Shown here piece after piece: positions 1 to 10,548 of a stretch of 64,000 nt of DNA. Origin of the DNA: Codonopsis lanceolata (Eukaryota > Streptophyta > Magnoliopsida > Asterales > Campanulaceae). The translations under genes and the position numbers were made by a program. The stretch is from assembly GCA_013146195.2 (NCBI GenBank), contig CM028379.1:58229693-58293692 (forward strand). The letters are read 5' to 3'. A model generated the notes under the pieces. It saw only the letters and a program-made list of their open reading frames with translations, was not told the origin of the DNA and did not search any database. Each line of letters starts with the position of its first letter. The stretch's first letter is position 1.

Positions 1-500
1 GGTCTGACGTGTTCATAACCCGACACATATTAATTGAATGACAAAACTTACTCTAAACAAATTTAATTGATGATGAGTGATTGAAAATTGACTCAAATAA
101 TTTTATTTGTACTGATTTAAACCCGTTTATGACTCATTTCAGTATCAATAATCAATAACAATTAAAAAGACAAATTTAATCTCTTGACTTTGTTACTCTG
201 CCCCACTCACGAATAATAAAACGACATCGTTTTAGAGAATACTTGGGCACTCATCAAGATAGCCTTCCAAGTGAGAATACTTGGACACTCTACAATTTGA
301 TGTAAATCTAACTACTTTTCAAACACAACGACAAATCAATTCATTCATGATTAAATGGTCAGTTCATTTTTTTCTTTAAAAGAGAGACAACTTTGCACTG
401 CCGAAACATTTCCTCTTTGTAAGAGGAAAAATCATGTTGCAATATTGTTTGTTTCGTTTTATTATTTACCATTATATAGTTCTTGTTACTTGAAGTATTT
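1..500. other. AT-rich stretch, no gene seen
   Basis: Nothing coding is supported. Short ORFs here have AT-driven composition. The only local structure is a short direct repeat of an 'agaatacttgg(g/a)cact' phrase near 237 and 275. Confidence 0.6.
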
Positions 501-853
501 GTTAAATTTTATTTATTTCAAATCGATATATTTTTTAGATCTATCAGTCATTTATAATTAATCATGTGCATTCGTGTTTTAGATGAACTTTTGATGTTTT
601 TTAAATTTTGAATATGATGAAATGGACAACAAAATTTCAAATCTATATATTTTTGTTGGCCAGTCATATATTTAATATTAATAATGAGTATTTGTAATTT
701 TGTTCATAATATTTCTTTTAAAAACTTTGATCCGATAAAATAGACAAAAGAATATTCATATTTTTTTATTTAGTTATAATGAGTTGTGAGTTTTTGTGAT
801 TTCTTTGAAAGTATTTGTTTTAATAACTTTTAATCTAGTGAAGTAGACAAAAA

Positions 854-856
<3 letters not shown>
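500..856. repeat. Degenerate tandem repeat, ~105-117 bp unit, about three copies
   Basis: Each unit ends with a recognisable phrase of the form 'aatggacaacaaaa', 'aatagacaaaag' or 'agtagacaaaaaa', near 620, 737 and 841. Each is preceded by similar AT-rich text including a 'cagtcat..ttaat' block. Units are diverged by substitutions and small indels. Confidence 0.55.
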
Positions 857-902
<46 letters not shown>

Positions 903-930
903 TATATATATATATATATACACCTAGGTT
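857..930. repeat. (TA)n microsatellite
   Basis: Long alternating TA run from 857 to about 899, followed by 'gtg(ta)nac' which is itself palindromic, at the point where the truncated Tekay-1 LTR begins. Confidence 0.9.
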
Positions 931-2506
931 TTATATATATAGATATATAACACCACACACACACAGTTTCATGCACACACACACACCACACACACAAACA
1001 TACACTGACACACGCACTGCACACATTAAAAACATACACACACCTACACGATTAGCACATACTCATATATATTTATATATGGCTTGTAGCCATCCATTAT
1101 CATATATAATATATACTAGGTATAGATCTATTCTTTGCACATACATTATTTACACCTTAGAAAACATACACATACAGTACCTTATACGTTTGTCTTTCCT
1201 CCTTTTTGATTAGCATCACTCTAATATATATAAGAGTTTGAACAATAACCTAGCATTATTTAATTATGTACTTGTACTACACTCCTGTAACCAAAGATAC
1301 AAGAGTCTGAATTGCTTACCTAGGATAGCTGTCGCAACCTCCTCTCTCTTTTCTCCACAATCAGTCGCACTATTTCGTTATATCTCGTGGTTTCCTCCTC
1401 TCACAACCCTATTTATATAAAACCCTACTAGGTTTTCAACCCTAACAAAATTCTTAAATAATTTCACTGAAATTAATTAAGTAATATTAATAGGAATTAT
1501 TATTAAAATCTTAGTCAAAAGTGGGCCTAGCCCAACCCAATTTAATTGGTTACTTAGATGTGTTCCAAAGTAATTAAATAATTCAGACAATTATAATATT
1601 ACTAAGGGTCTGTCTTGTACCACGTTTTTTGTCCAAAACGCTACCAAATAATGGAGTGTTTTCCTAAAATATTGTTTCAATGCCCATTTTAAAATGGAGC
1701 GTTTTACAAACGGCGGACGTCTCTAAACGCCAAAATTGTGAGCGGGAAGGAAAACGGAGCTATCAAAACGCTGTTGTGAGAAATAAATTTACGACATTAC
1801 CCCCTTCCATTCGGCAGTATAAACGACGATCTAGATGTGTTTGGAAAATGGGGAGAGGAGTTGGTGCACGAAGAGAGAAGCGATAGGTTACCAGTGATAA
1901 ACCAGTGTGTTGCCGGAAGTTGATTGACGTGGCCATTTCTGGAAAACGAGGCGGTGGCAGCGGCAATCAAAGATAATGTTGACTGAAGAGAGAAAGAAGA
2001 CGTAGAGAGAGAGGGAATTCGAAGACTAAAGAGAGAAATGAGGAGGGAGGATTCAATAAAGGGAAAAGAGAGAAATAGAGGTGGGGAGGATTCGAGGAAG
2101 AAGCAGAAAGTTTTTGAGGAAAAGTGGGGTGACCGGTGACCCACTTTTTTTTTTCAAATTTGCAAGGAGTTGTCATTTCAATTTGGAAACTGCTTTAACT
2201 TTTGCTTTCATTTTATCTTTTTTTTTTAAATTTTTAACTCAAGTATATCTATAAAATTAAAAGTATGCCATTGTTTAAAAAGGGTAAAACCGTTATTTGA
2301 CAAATACTCAGATTTATAAAAATAGCGTTTTGAAAATGTATCCAAAACACATTTGTGAGAAAAATATTGCGTTTTCAAACCGTTGCGTTTTCAAATCACT
2401 GTGTTTTCAAACCGTTATACCAAACAGGCCCTAAGTTAGGTCCAAAACAACCTAACATTAATTATTAATAATTAATATTTTTTGTTATAATTATTGGAGT
2501 ATTACA
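908..2506 (-). repeat. Tekay-1 3' LTR, 5'-truncated and carrying a MITE
   Basis: The block from about 926 to 1095 (CA-rich text, then 'tatggcttgtagccatc') is closely matched at 24885-25051 in the other LTR. The inner end is 'attaca' at 2501-2506, next to the polypurine tract. The outer end has been lost in the TA-rich stretch. A Tourist-like MITE at 1606-2431 interrupts it. The LTR reads on the minus strand, so this is the 3' LTR of the element. Confidence 0.7.
1606..2431. mobile_element. Tourist/PIF-Harbinger-like MITE (826 bp)
   Basis: Terminal inverted repeats GGGTCTGTCTTGTA (left) and GGGCCTGTTTGGTA (right, read in reverse complement) match at 11 of 14 positions. The element is flanked by the 3-bp direct repeat TAA at 1603-1605 and 2432-2434, the target duplication type (TWA) of PIF/Harbinger. 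The right subterminal region (2365-2418) repeats a 'gcgttttcaaaccgtt' phrase about three times, a common MITE feature. No transposase is present. It lies inside the Tekay-1 LTR. Confidence 0.8.
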
Positions 2507-2522
2507 CTCTCACCCCCCTTAA
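2507..2522 (-). other. Tekay-1 polypurine tract
   Basis: On the minus strand AAGGGGGGTGAGAG lies directly before the LTR start TGTAATACTCC. This is the plus-strand DNA priming site of the element. Confidence 0.75.
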
Positions 2523-2556
2523 AAGAAGTTTAGTCCCTAAACTTAACGTACCTAAT

Positions 2557-3616
2557 CAATCAAAGAGGTTTGGATGTCTTTCTCACATATCTTCCTCTAG
2601 TTCCCAAGTAGCCTCTCTCTCTCCGTGTGATTAGTCCACTACACTTTCATGTACGGAATGATACACCTTCTCAATACTTGATCTTTTTGGTCCACTATAC
2701 GAACTGGTTATTCGTCGTAGCTCAAATCTTCCCGCAATTGTAAGGGTTCAAAAGCAATCACGTGGCTTGGATTTGAGACGTATTTCCTCAACATCGACAC
2801 ATGGAACACATTGTGGACTCCCGAAAGCATAGGCGGTAATGCAAGCCTATAAGCGACTTCCCCCACCCGATCAAATATTTCAAAAGGTCCTACAAATCTC
2901 GGACTGAGCTTCCCCTTAATGCCAAATCTCATAAGAAAACCCTCGTCGGTGAAACTTTGAGAAACACATGATCTCCCACTTCAAACCCAAGTTCACGATG
3001 ACGTTTATCGGTATACGATTTTTGTCTACTCTGGGCTGTAAGGAGTCTCTTCTTGATCAACTGTACTTTATCCGATGTAATCTTCACAAGTTCTGGCCCC
3101 AAAAGTTGCCTCTCACCCACTTCATCCCAGCACGTAGGCGATCTATATTTCCTTCCATACAATGCTTCTTATGGTATCATACCAATACTCGCATGAAAGC
3201 TATTGTTATACGTGAACTCAACCAACAGCAGGTGGTCATCCCAATTCCCTTTTAAATCCAAAGTACAAGCCCTAAGCCTATCCTCCAACGTTTGTATGGT
3301 TCATTCTGACTGATCATCTGTCTGTGGATGGAAAGTCGTACTCATGCTCAACTTCGTGTCCAAGACCATCTGTAAGCTACCCCAAAACTTCGAAATGAAA
3401 TGGGAATCGCGGTCTGAAACTATAAAAACTGGAACCCCATATAGTCTGACAATCTCGTCAACGTATAACTTCGCTAGCTTCTCCAAAGAGTCATTAATCT
3501 TGAAAGCAAGAAAATGAGCTAACTTGGCCAATCAATCTACGATAACCCAAATAACATTGTGCCCATTTTACTATCTAGGTAACCCTACCACAAAGTCCAT
3601 AGCAATATGTTCCCAC
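2557..3616 (-). pseudogene. Tekay-1 integrase C-terminal half with degenerate chromodomain
   Basis: Minus-strand reading gives the second half of a chromovirus integrase core. Phrases include 'VSDRDSHFISKFW' (second catalytic Asp), 'HPQTDDQSE' (catalytic Glu, followed at once by a TGA) and 'EALYGRKYRSPTCW'. The GPY/F-like domain follows ('KGKLSPRFVGPFEI', 'HNVFHVSMLRKY'). A chromodomain-like tail reads 'QVLRRCIIPYMKV' and then loses its frame near 2620. The hAT insertion at 3617 cuts the core just after the 'MDFVVGLP' motif. Stops at about 3300, 3165 and 2707 make it non-functional. Confidence 0.88.
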
Positions 3617-4519
3617 CAGGGCCGACCCTGTAAAATCGGGGGCCCAAGGCCAATTATTTCGAACCAGACCCTTCCTTTGTAGCATATTTTTCCAATTTTT
3701 GAAAAATTAAAGAAACAAAGGTTATGTATGTCATTTTTTTCTATTGGTAAATTTTTTGAAAATATGTCGAAAAACATTTCGGATGTTTGGCAAACACACG
3801 GAAAACAATATATGAATAAATACAAAAAACATATCCTAATACTAATGTCCATATTGAACATAAAATAATGTTTAACTTTAAGTAATTTTCCTTTAGTAAT
3901 CCTTAATTTATCATTAATGGTGTCAAATCAATAAGGTCCATTTTTTTCAATGTCACAAATACAAACAAAAAATTGGTAATAATGAAAAAATGTTTTAAAA
4001 AAGAAAATTGATAATATTTGGGACATCCCTAAATAATATAGTGTACACTAATTTTATTACATAATAAGTATTTATTTAAATTATAATTTATAAATAATGT
4101 GCACAAACTTTAATTATTATATTTCTAAACAATGTATTTGTTGAGTAAAATATTGTGTGTTTGTAAATATGTGTAATTGTGGAAGAGGGCGAAGGGATGC
4201 TCGAACATTTGGAAAATGAATCCGTAAGTCATTTTCCTGAAAAGAAGACTTCATTTTCTGTTGACTTTGAAAAAAATTTATGTTGACTACATTTTCCTCT
4301 AGTTACCAAATACTGGAAAATGAGGAAAACGTTTTCCAAAAGTTATTTTCCGTGAAACAAATGGAGCCCAAGTCTTTTTTAGAAATTAGAATTTGGCATT
4401 TATTTTATTTTTTTTAATAATGTGTAGGGTTTTTGTGAGATTTTGGGGCCCACAAAATTAGGTATTTTTAGGGGGCCCAAGGTCATGGTCTCACTTTCCT
4501 TATGGCAGGGCCGGCCATG
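3617..4519. mobile_element. hAT-like non-autonomous element (903 bp) in integrase
   Basis: Ends are CAGGGCCGACCCTG (left) and CATGGCCGGCCCTG (right, reverse complement), 12 of 14 identical. They are flanked by a perfect 8-bp direct repeat GTTCCCAC at 3609-3616 and 4520-4527. An 8-bp duplication with CA-starting GC-rich ends is the hAT signature. The interior has no transposase ORF. Near 4220-4370 it has an inner pair of 'ttccaaa/tttggaaaatg'-type phrases, perhaps an older nested element. Confidence 0.85.
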
Positions 4520-4829
4520 GTTCCCACTTCCATTCGGGAATCGGTAGTGACTGTAACATTCCACCAGGTTGCTGATGTTCACTCTTAACCTGTTGGCACA
4601 CTAAGCACTTAGAGGTAAATTCCGCAATTTCTCGTTTCATATTTTCCCACCAAAACGCCTCCCTCATGACTCGATACTTTTTTGTACTCCCAGGATGTAC
4701 CGCAAATCTTGAATTAAGAGCCTCTTCTAACACTACCCTTTTTAACTCCGGGTCGGATGAAACACAAATCCTTCTTCCAAAACGTAGAATACCATCCCCT
4801 CCAAGTCGAAAGTTTATCTCAGCACCCAT
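4520..4829 (-). pseudogene. Tekay-1 integrase N-terminal zinc-binding region
   Basis: Minus-strand reading contains the HHCC region: 'FAVHPGSTKKY', then 'WWENMKREIAEFTSKCLVCQQVK'. It continues to 'PIPEWKWE', where the hAT element splits the reading frame from the catalytic core at 3571-3608. It sits directly downstream of the RNase H region. Confidence 0.85.
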
Positions 4830-4908
4830 CTTTATACCTTCACAAATTTTAACTAATTAACTTTGGGTCAACCTTTTGAGTTGTCTTGATTCTTTCTAAT
4901 AACGACGG

Positions 4909-5487
4909 TTAAAGACTCAAACGAGCAAAATAACTTTTTCCTCCTCTTACCCGCACTTCTGAACCCAAATTCTCGATCTCTTTGAGAATTCTCTTCTCTT
5001 TTGTCAACATCATTGCCAACGTTCCCCTACTTTTGCGACTCAAGGCATTAGCCACTACATTGGCCTTGCATGGGTGGTATGAAATAGTGTAGTCATAATC
5101 CTTTAACAATTCTAACCACCTTCTCTGTCTCATGTTCAACTCCTTTTGGGTGAAAATGTACCTCATGCTCTTGTGATCTGTGTAAATCTCGCACGTCACC
5201 CCATACAAGCAATACCTCCAAATCTTTAATGCAAACACCACTGCGGCTAATTCTATATCATAGGTTAGGTAATTCTTCTCAAAAAAATTTAACTGTTGTG
5301 ATGCATAGACGATCAACTTTCCATCTTGCATTAGAACACACCCCAAACCCTTCAAAAAAGCGTCACTATAGATCACAAACCCGCATGTGCCTGACGGTAA
5401 GGTGAGAATTGGTGTTGAAACCAATCTTTTCTTCAGTTCTTGGAAGCTGGATTCACAGTCATCCGTCTACACAAATTTCATATTCTT
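4909..5487 (-). pseudogene. Tekay-1 RNase H
   Basis: The longest open part (4909-5424) shows the gypsy RNase H: 'FVIYSDAFLKGLGCVLMQDG', 'YDIELAAVVFALKIWRYCLYG', 'IYTDHKSMRYIF', 'RRWLELLKDYDYTISYHPCK' and 'VVANALSRKS' (normally VADALSR). It would remove the RNA strand during reverse transcription. It is separated from the RT by a stop near 5485. Confidence 0.9.
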
Positions 5488-6200
5488 TTAAGTCAACCTA
5501 GTCAAAGGTGTTGTGATCTTCGAGAACCCTTCAACAAAGCGGCGGTAATATCCTGCTAAACCCAAGAAGCTTCGCACTTCTGTCGCGGTCATCAGCCTTT
5601 CCCAACTCACAATGGCTTCAATCTTAGTTGGGTCGATCGAGATTCCGTCCTTGGACATAACATGTCCCAAGAAGGCTACTTCCTCCATCTAAAATTCGCA
5701 TTTCTTAAACTTGGCATACAACTTTTTCTCTCGTAATATTTGCAGCACTGACCTCAAGTGTTGCTTGTGTTCTTCCCGGATCTTCGAATAGATCAATATA
5801 TCATCAATAAATACAATCACACATCGGTCAAGGAACTTCATGAAAACCCTATTCATGAGAGCCATGAAAGTAGCTGGAGCATTTATAAATCCAAACGGCA
5901 TCACCAAAAATTCATAATGCCCGTACGTAGCGAGTTTGAAAAGTAATACGACCCTTGTAATTGATCAAATAAGTCGTCAATCCTAGGCAACGAGTACTTA
6001 TTACTTACTGTAACCTGATTAAGCTCGTGGTAGTCGATGCACATTCTCATACTCCCATCCTTCTTTTTCACGAATAACACCAGAGCGCCCCAAGGTGAAA
6101 CACTTAGTCTAATTAGGTACTTCTCTAACAATTCCTATAGTTGTTCCTTTAATTCCTTAAGCTCTGCTGGTGTCATCCTATACGGTGCTTTAGAGATAGG
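5488..6200 (-). pseudogene. Tekay-1 reverse transcriptase
   Basis: Reads across two main frames. The N-terminal part has 'KKDGSMRMCIDYHELNQVTV' and 'YSLPRIDDLFDQLQG'. A short frame disruption and a deletion near 5900-5945 remove most of the 'DLRSGYHQ' motif. The catalytic block 'VIVFIDDILIYSK' (Y/F-x-DD) and the 'FLGLAGYYRRFVEGFSKI' connection motif follow. The DD residues are kept, but stops around 5689 and 5488 break it. Confidence 0.9.
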
Positions 6201-6884
6201 CGTCGTCCCGGGTGCAAGATCAATTCCAAACTCTACTTCCCGTTCGGGTGGAAGACTAGGCAAGTCCTCCGGGAATACATCCTCAAACTCCTTAACCATG
6301 GATAGTGATTCCAACTTGACCCCTTCCTTTCGATTATCAATAATGGAGGCTAAATAACCCCAACAACCCTTTCTTAACAATCTCCTCACCTTCAAAGAAG
6401 AAATAAAATCAGATAAAACTATTGGCTTAGACCCCTTAAAATGAAATTGTGTCTCATCCGGTACGCAAAATACAACTTCCTTCTCGAAAAAGTCTACCTT
6501 ATCATGAAAGGCAGCTAGCCAATCCATGCCTAATATTAGATCAAAGTCATGGATATCTAAGGGCAGCAAATCAATGGGCATCTTTCTATCCTCCAATTTC
6601 AAAGAGCACGACTTATACACTGTGGTTACGGGGATGGATTCTTTAGTAGGCGTGTTTATAACTAAATCAACTTCCAGACTTTAGGGAGACAATTTCATAT
6701 GATGTGCAAGTGAGGTACATATAATTGAGTGTATGACACCTGGATCAATCAATACATATACATCACGAGAGTAAAGTTGAACGGTACCTGCCACCACGTC
6801 ATTTGTTGCCCTGGCATCTCTAGCTATCATTGCAAATATCCTTCCCTGTTCCCTCGGTTTGGCTTTATCCTCCCCTTTGCTCAT
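6200..6884 (-). pseudogene. Tekay-1 aspartic protease and protease-RT linker
   Basis: The protease motif reads 'YVLIDPGVIHSIIC', so the usual D-S/T-G-A active site has become D-P-G-V. Downstream are 'LPLDIHDFDLILGMDWLAAFH', a landmark of gypsy proteases, and the linker 'EFEDVFPEDLPSLPPEREVEF', which leads into RT. The active-site change alone should inactivate it. Confidence 0.85.
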
Positions 6885-9503
6885 TGGTTAATTAGCACCA
6901 CCTTTCGATGATTATGGGCAGTCCCTAGACTTATGCCCCACTTTGCCGCAATTGAAGCAGGCCCCCTTAGTCCAAAAGCATGTCTCAGTCATATGTTTCC
7001 CTCCACATCTACCACAAATCTGATTAGTATTCTAGTTTGTGCCCATGTCCTTATTACGCCATTAATTCTGATTTTGACCCTCATTTTGATTACGCCATTG
7101 ATTCTGCTGATGACCTTGATTCTGATTCTGCCACTGATTCTACTGGTAACCATGATTATAATTTCGGTTTGGCTGGTTGGTCCCCCTGTTATTGTTGTTC
7201 TCTGTGTTCCTTATCTTATTTCCATAGTCATTTCCCCCTTGATGGCTACCATGATTCCTATCGGAACCATCCTCAGGCCTCTTTCTCTCGTCCTTCTTCC
7301 TTTGATACTCGACAGACTCTAGTTCCATTACACGGGCTCTGTCCAGCACTTCAGCATAGGTTGGTAATTGAAGAGGAGTCAACCTATAGCTAATTCGATT
7401 GTTTAGACCTCTCTCAAACTTCCTAGCTTTCTCACTTTCATCAGAAAAAACGGTAGGAGCAAATTTTGACAACTCGATGAATTTGGCGTTGTACTCGTCA
7501 ACCGTCATTTTCCCTTGCTCATGGTTAAGAAATTCCATCAACTTCCTATCTTTCATACTTGGTGGAAAATACTTCATGTTGACTGCCTCCATAAATATGT
7601 CCCAAGTGATCACTTAAACACCTTGAGACTCTATAGTAGTCTTCTCAGAATCCCACCACTGATTAGCTTCTCCCTGAAGCACAAAGGTTGCAAGCTTCAC
7701 TTGTTGTTCACTGGTGCATGTCATCATCTCAAGGATCTTCCTCATGTGATTCAACCACTCCTCAGGTTTCTTCGTGCCAGGTGCCCCTGTAAATGCTTTT
7801 GGGTTGCGCTTCTAAAAACTTTCTAGTGGGTCCTTACCTGTAGGTTGAGCTATGGCTACAGACTGAGCTGGTGTTGCATTTTCCTGGTGTGAGTGCCCCG
7901 TTCCGAACCGATCCACGCTACTGAGAAGCGGGTGAGGTTTCAAAACTTCGAGCGTGTGGAATACGTTCGGCCTCATTTTATGGACTCAAAGTATTCAAAC
8001 AGAGTCGCCATCTCTATTTTAGGGTCAACTAGAGAAAAACCAAATATACCAGAATATATGAGTTCGGAGGCTAATTTAGGAGTTGGGAAGGGGTTAGGCA
8101 CCCAACTCACCCTTTCGGTCTTGAAATAGGTTTTTTTGGCTATATATATATATATATATATATGACATGAAAAATAAAGGAAAACTTGTAACAGCTACAT
8201 TTTAGAGTTGCAAATAGAGCCTATGAAATTTATGTTATAATAACGACTTATTTTATAGTTATTTATTACATAAATTTTACCAGCATAACAACTTATTTTA
8301 TGATATATTGCTATTTAAATAATAATATTATTAAGCGAAAATAATAATAACTTTTAGGGTACCTATCTCTTGAAGCGTGAGGGTTACAACCCGGACCAAC
8401 TTCACTTAGGCAAGCTTTTACGTGCGGTTGCTCTGTCTTTCTGAGAGCGGGAGTCTTTTTTGTTTTGTTGGAATTTAGGCAGCGTAACTGCTTGTTTTGG
8501 TTACTTTTCACCTCAGAATCCGAGGCGGCACAACTGCTTGTATTTGTCTGAAGTGTCTTGATGTCGAGTCTGAAATCGGGCAACGTAACTGCTTGCTTTT
8601 ACTTGATATCGCGTCTGAAATCGAGCAGTACAACTGCTTGTTTTGGCTTTTTGGAACCAGATACATAGAGCGAGAACCTAATTAGTTAACTAGGTTTATC
8701 TTTGGCTGGTGAGTATAAGTGTTTAGGAGGGATTTTGACAGCTTAACAACACTCTGAGATTTATCTGAAAAACTTCTGCGTATAATTTTCTCTCCGCTTT
8801 GAACTCTCTGTCTCCTTGAAAGCACTGGACTGAGGCTTCTATTTATAGGCCGACAAGACTTAACTGCGAAGGTAACAGAAGATATTTTAAGTTTGTGCTT
8901 TAATATATTGCACCATGTGCTAAAAGAGTTATACCAAAGAAGGAAACTGAAGACGGAAACAGCAAAACTGGGCACCCCCTATAACAGTTTTGGGCGCAGC
9001 GCCCATTTCTGTTGTAGGCTGCGACCCTTTTTGCTTTTCCTTTACTTTTTAACACTTTTCCCCCTTTCTGCTTTTTGATTTGTTTCTTGTTTTGTCCTTT
9101 GACACTTTGAACCCTCTGAAAGTTAATGTCCGTTAGTCTATTTTAACTGGATTTAACATTTTATCGAATGTTACAAACATGGGTATGAAATTGGGGTGTC
9201 TACACCTTGGTTCCTATTTCCTACAAGGGCTTGCGCTATAGTCTGAAGCAAGGTCAAGAAGGTCGGGTCTACTAGGGCTGGACCAACAACAGTTGCATTC
9301 GGTTGGGTCGCTGCAGGTACATGTCCATTAGGGTTCACATTCAGTTGGACCACTTCGGGTGCAATGCCATTGGCGTTCACGTTTGGTGGGGGTACACCAT
9401 TTTCCCCCAAAATTTTGGAAGTGGAGTCCCCCAAGATTCTACCCGCTCTAGTACCCCTACCACTTCCACACTCACGAGTTACAGTGCGACCTTCACGTGC
9501 CAT
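6885..9503 (-). pseudogene. Tekay-1 gag, split by a solo LTR
   Basis: The N-terminal piece (9205-9503) begins 'MAREGRTVTRECGSGRG', the basic start typical of this group. It is cut by the solo LTR at 7888-9204. The retrotransposon gag domain follows ('APGTKKPEEW', 'GEANQWWDSEK', 'WDIFMEAVNMKYFP', 'FLNHEQGKMTVDEY'), then a basic Asn/Arg/Gln-rich stretch and a CCHC zinc knuckle CFNCGKVGHKSRDC at 6918-6959. In-frame stops include a TAG at 7812-7814, shared with Tekay-2, and a TAA near 7616. Confidence 0.88.
7888..9204 (-). mobile_element. Solo LTR of the Tat-family element (1317 bp)
   Basis: In reverse complement it starts TGTAGACACCCCAATTTCAT and ends GGGGCACTCACA, the same termini as the LTRs at 40227-41566 and 55067-56405. 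Flanks CCTGG (7883-7887) and CCTTG (9205-9209) look like a 5-bp target duplication with one change. A TATAAATAG box lies at 8839-8847 (minus). Downstream of it are four copies of a short 'caagcagttg..ctgc' phrase between 8470 and 8640. Nothing of the element's interior remains, so it arose by LTR-LTR recombination. Confidence 0.88.
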
Positions 9504-9908
9504 TTGGTACTGATATATAAACGACATGGTGTCAAATCATGTATCATACTGAAAATGGTGTTCGCTAACTGGCATGACGTAAATGGGAACAACTTACATA
9601 ATTGTTACATAGCATCAATTTCATCCAAAACTCATCTTGTGATCTTATGCACTCAAAACATATATCAATACAAAATATAGTTGCAAGGAATATCGATGGA
9701 CATTCAAATTAATCCTCAAAATATATTAATTATCAAAAATTTGCCAACGTTTCAAAATTGAATACATTTAGTGTATTCCATGTCTTATAACTAAAATAAC
9801 CATCTAAACAAACTTAATGATAAGGATGACTATAAAACGAAATAACTAGTGTAGGAGTAATGTCTTATCTAATTTTCTGTCTCATCTTCATCTTCCTCTT
9901 CGATTGGG

Positions 9909-10358
9909 TCAGAAATCATCATCATTCTGGCCCTCAACATTAGTGCTAGCCTCAGTACCCATGTGAGCTACGGAGTTGGCATCTACTTTAATATCGACGC
10001 CTTCTTCATCCTTAGTCTCCTCCTCGGAGTGTGCATCCTCTTCTATATCAATGGATGTCTGAAGGGCGTCCCACACTTCCTCAATATTCCGTTGAGTCTC
10101 GCAGAGTCTAACGTGCATCTCCCAGTTACGCGTCTTAGCCTCAGTGATTTCATCATAAGGTTTGTGCAAGCTATACTGGGCATCCCTTAGCACCTGCATT
10201 TTCCTTCGCAACTGGGCCTCCAACTCACTCTTATCTTCCTTCAACTTTTTGATGGTTCCCTCAATTTTGATTAACTTATGATGCGTCCTAGCCAGCATCC
10301 TTTCGGTAATTGTCAGAGGTGAAGAAACAGACTTCCTAGCAATCGTTTTACGTGCCAT
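9909..10358 (-). CDS. Extra ORF upstream of gag in Tekay-1 (149 aa, coiled-coil)
   Basis: An uninterrupted ORF begins 'MARKTIARKSVSSPLTITER' and lies between the primer-binding site (10545) and gag (9503). Residues 20-70 are rich in Lys, Glu and Leu with heptad-like spacing ('KLKEDKSELEAQLRRKMQVL'), so a coiled coil is likely. The last third is strongly acidic ('DAHSEEETKDEEGVD'). A clear homologue, broken by stops, is at the same place in Tekay-2 (19712-20215). I do not recognise the family; a role in RNA or particle assembly would be guesswork. It could also be an N-terminal gag extension that has become separated. Confidence 0.65.
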   Translation of the reverse strand: MARKTIARKSVSSPLTITERMLARTHHKLIKIEGTIKKLKEDKSELEAQLRRKMQVLRDAQYSLHKPYDEITEAKTRNWEMHVRLCETQRNIEEVWDALQTSIDIEEDAHSEEETKDEEGVDIKVDANSVAHMGTEASTNVEGQNDDDF

Positions 10359-10529
10359 TACTACAAGTAACAGGAGTACATGAGTTTAACGAAATAATCA
10401 TATCATTAATCATCAGTTAGATCATAACTTAGCTATAATCACAACTTAATCCTAGTATCATAATCCAATCTTATTCTCAATTCTTATTTCTAGATGTTTC
10501 TAAATCCTAAGACCATCTGAATCTGAAGC

Positions 10530-10545
10530 CTAAGTTCTGATACCA
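10530..10545 (-). other. Tekay-1 primer-binding site (initiator tRNA-Met type)
   Basis: On the minus strand TTGGTATCAGAACTTAG follows the LTR end by two bases. TGGTATCAGA is the standard plant initiator-Met PBS start. Confidence 0.85.
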
Positions 10546-10548
10546 ATC

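Larger units (their letters stand above)
2507..10548 (-). mobile_element. Tekay-1: internal region of a Ty3/gypsy chromovirus
   Basis: Minus-strand order from PBS to PPT is: extra coiled-coil ORF, gag, protease, reverse transcriptase, RNase H, integrase, degenerate chromodomain. The gene order and the C-terminal chromodomain-type tail place it in the chromoviruses, most like Tekay/Del. A hAT element (3617-4519) and a solo LTR (7888-9204) interrupt it. Many stops and frameshifts show it is dead. Confidence 0.9.

Noticed and set aside
830..1213. ORFs on both strands in the TA/CA-rich block (e.g. 830-1039 minus, 971-1213 plus)
   Set aside because: Translations are simple-sequence Tyr/Ile and His/Thr repeats of a microsatellite within a truncated LTR.
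1763..2176. Overlapping minus-strand ORFs of up to 115 codons
   Set aside because: They lie inside the Tourist-like MITE, are Ser/Leu/Phe-rich from a purine-rich opposite strand, and match no domain.
6933..7393. Plus-strand ORFs of 118-129 codons with hydrophobic repeats
   Set aside because: They are the complement of the Asn/Gln/Arg-rich gag tail of Tekay-1; the minus-strand reading has clear gag motifs.
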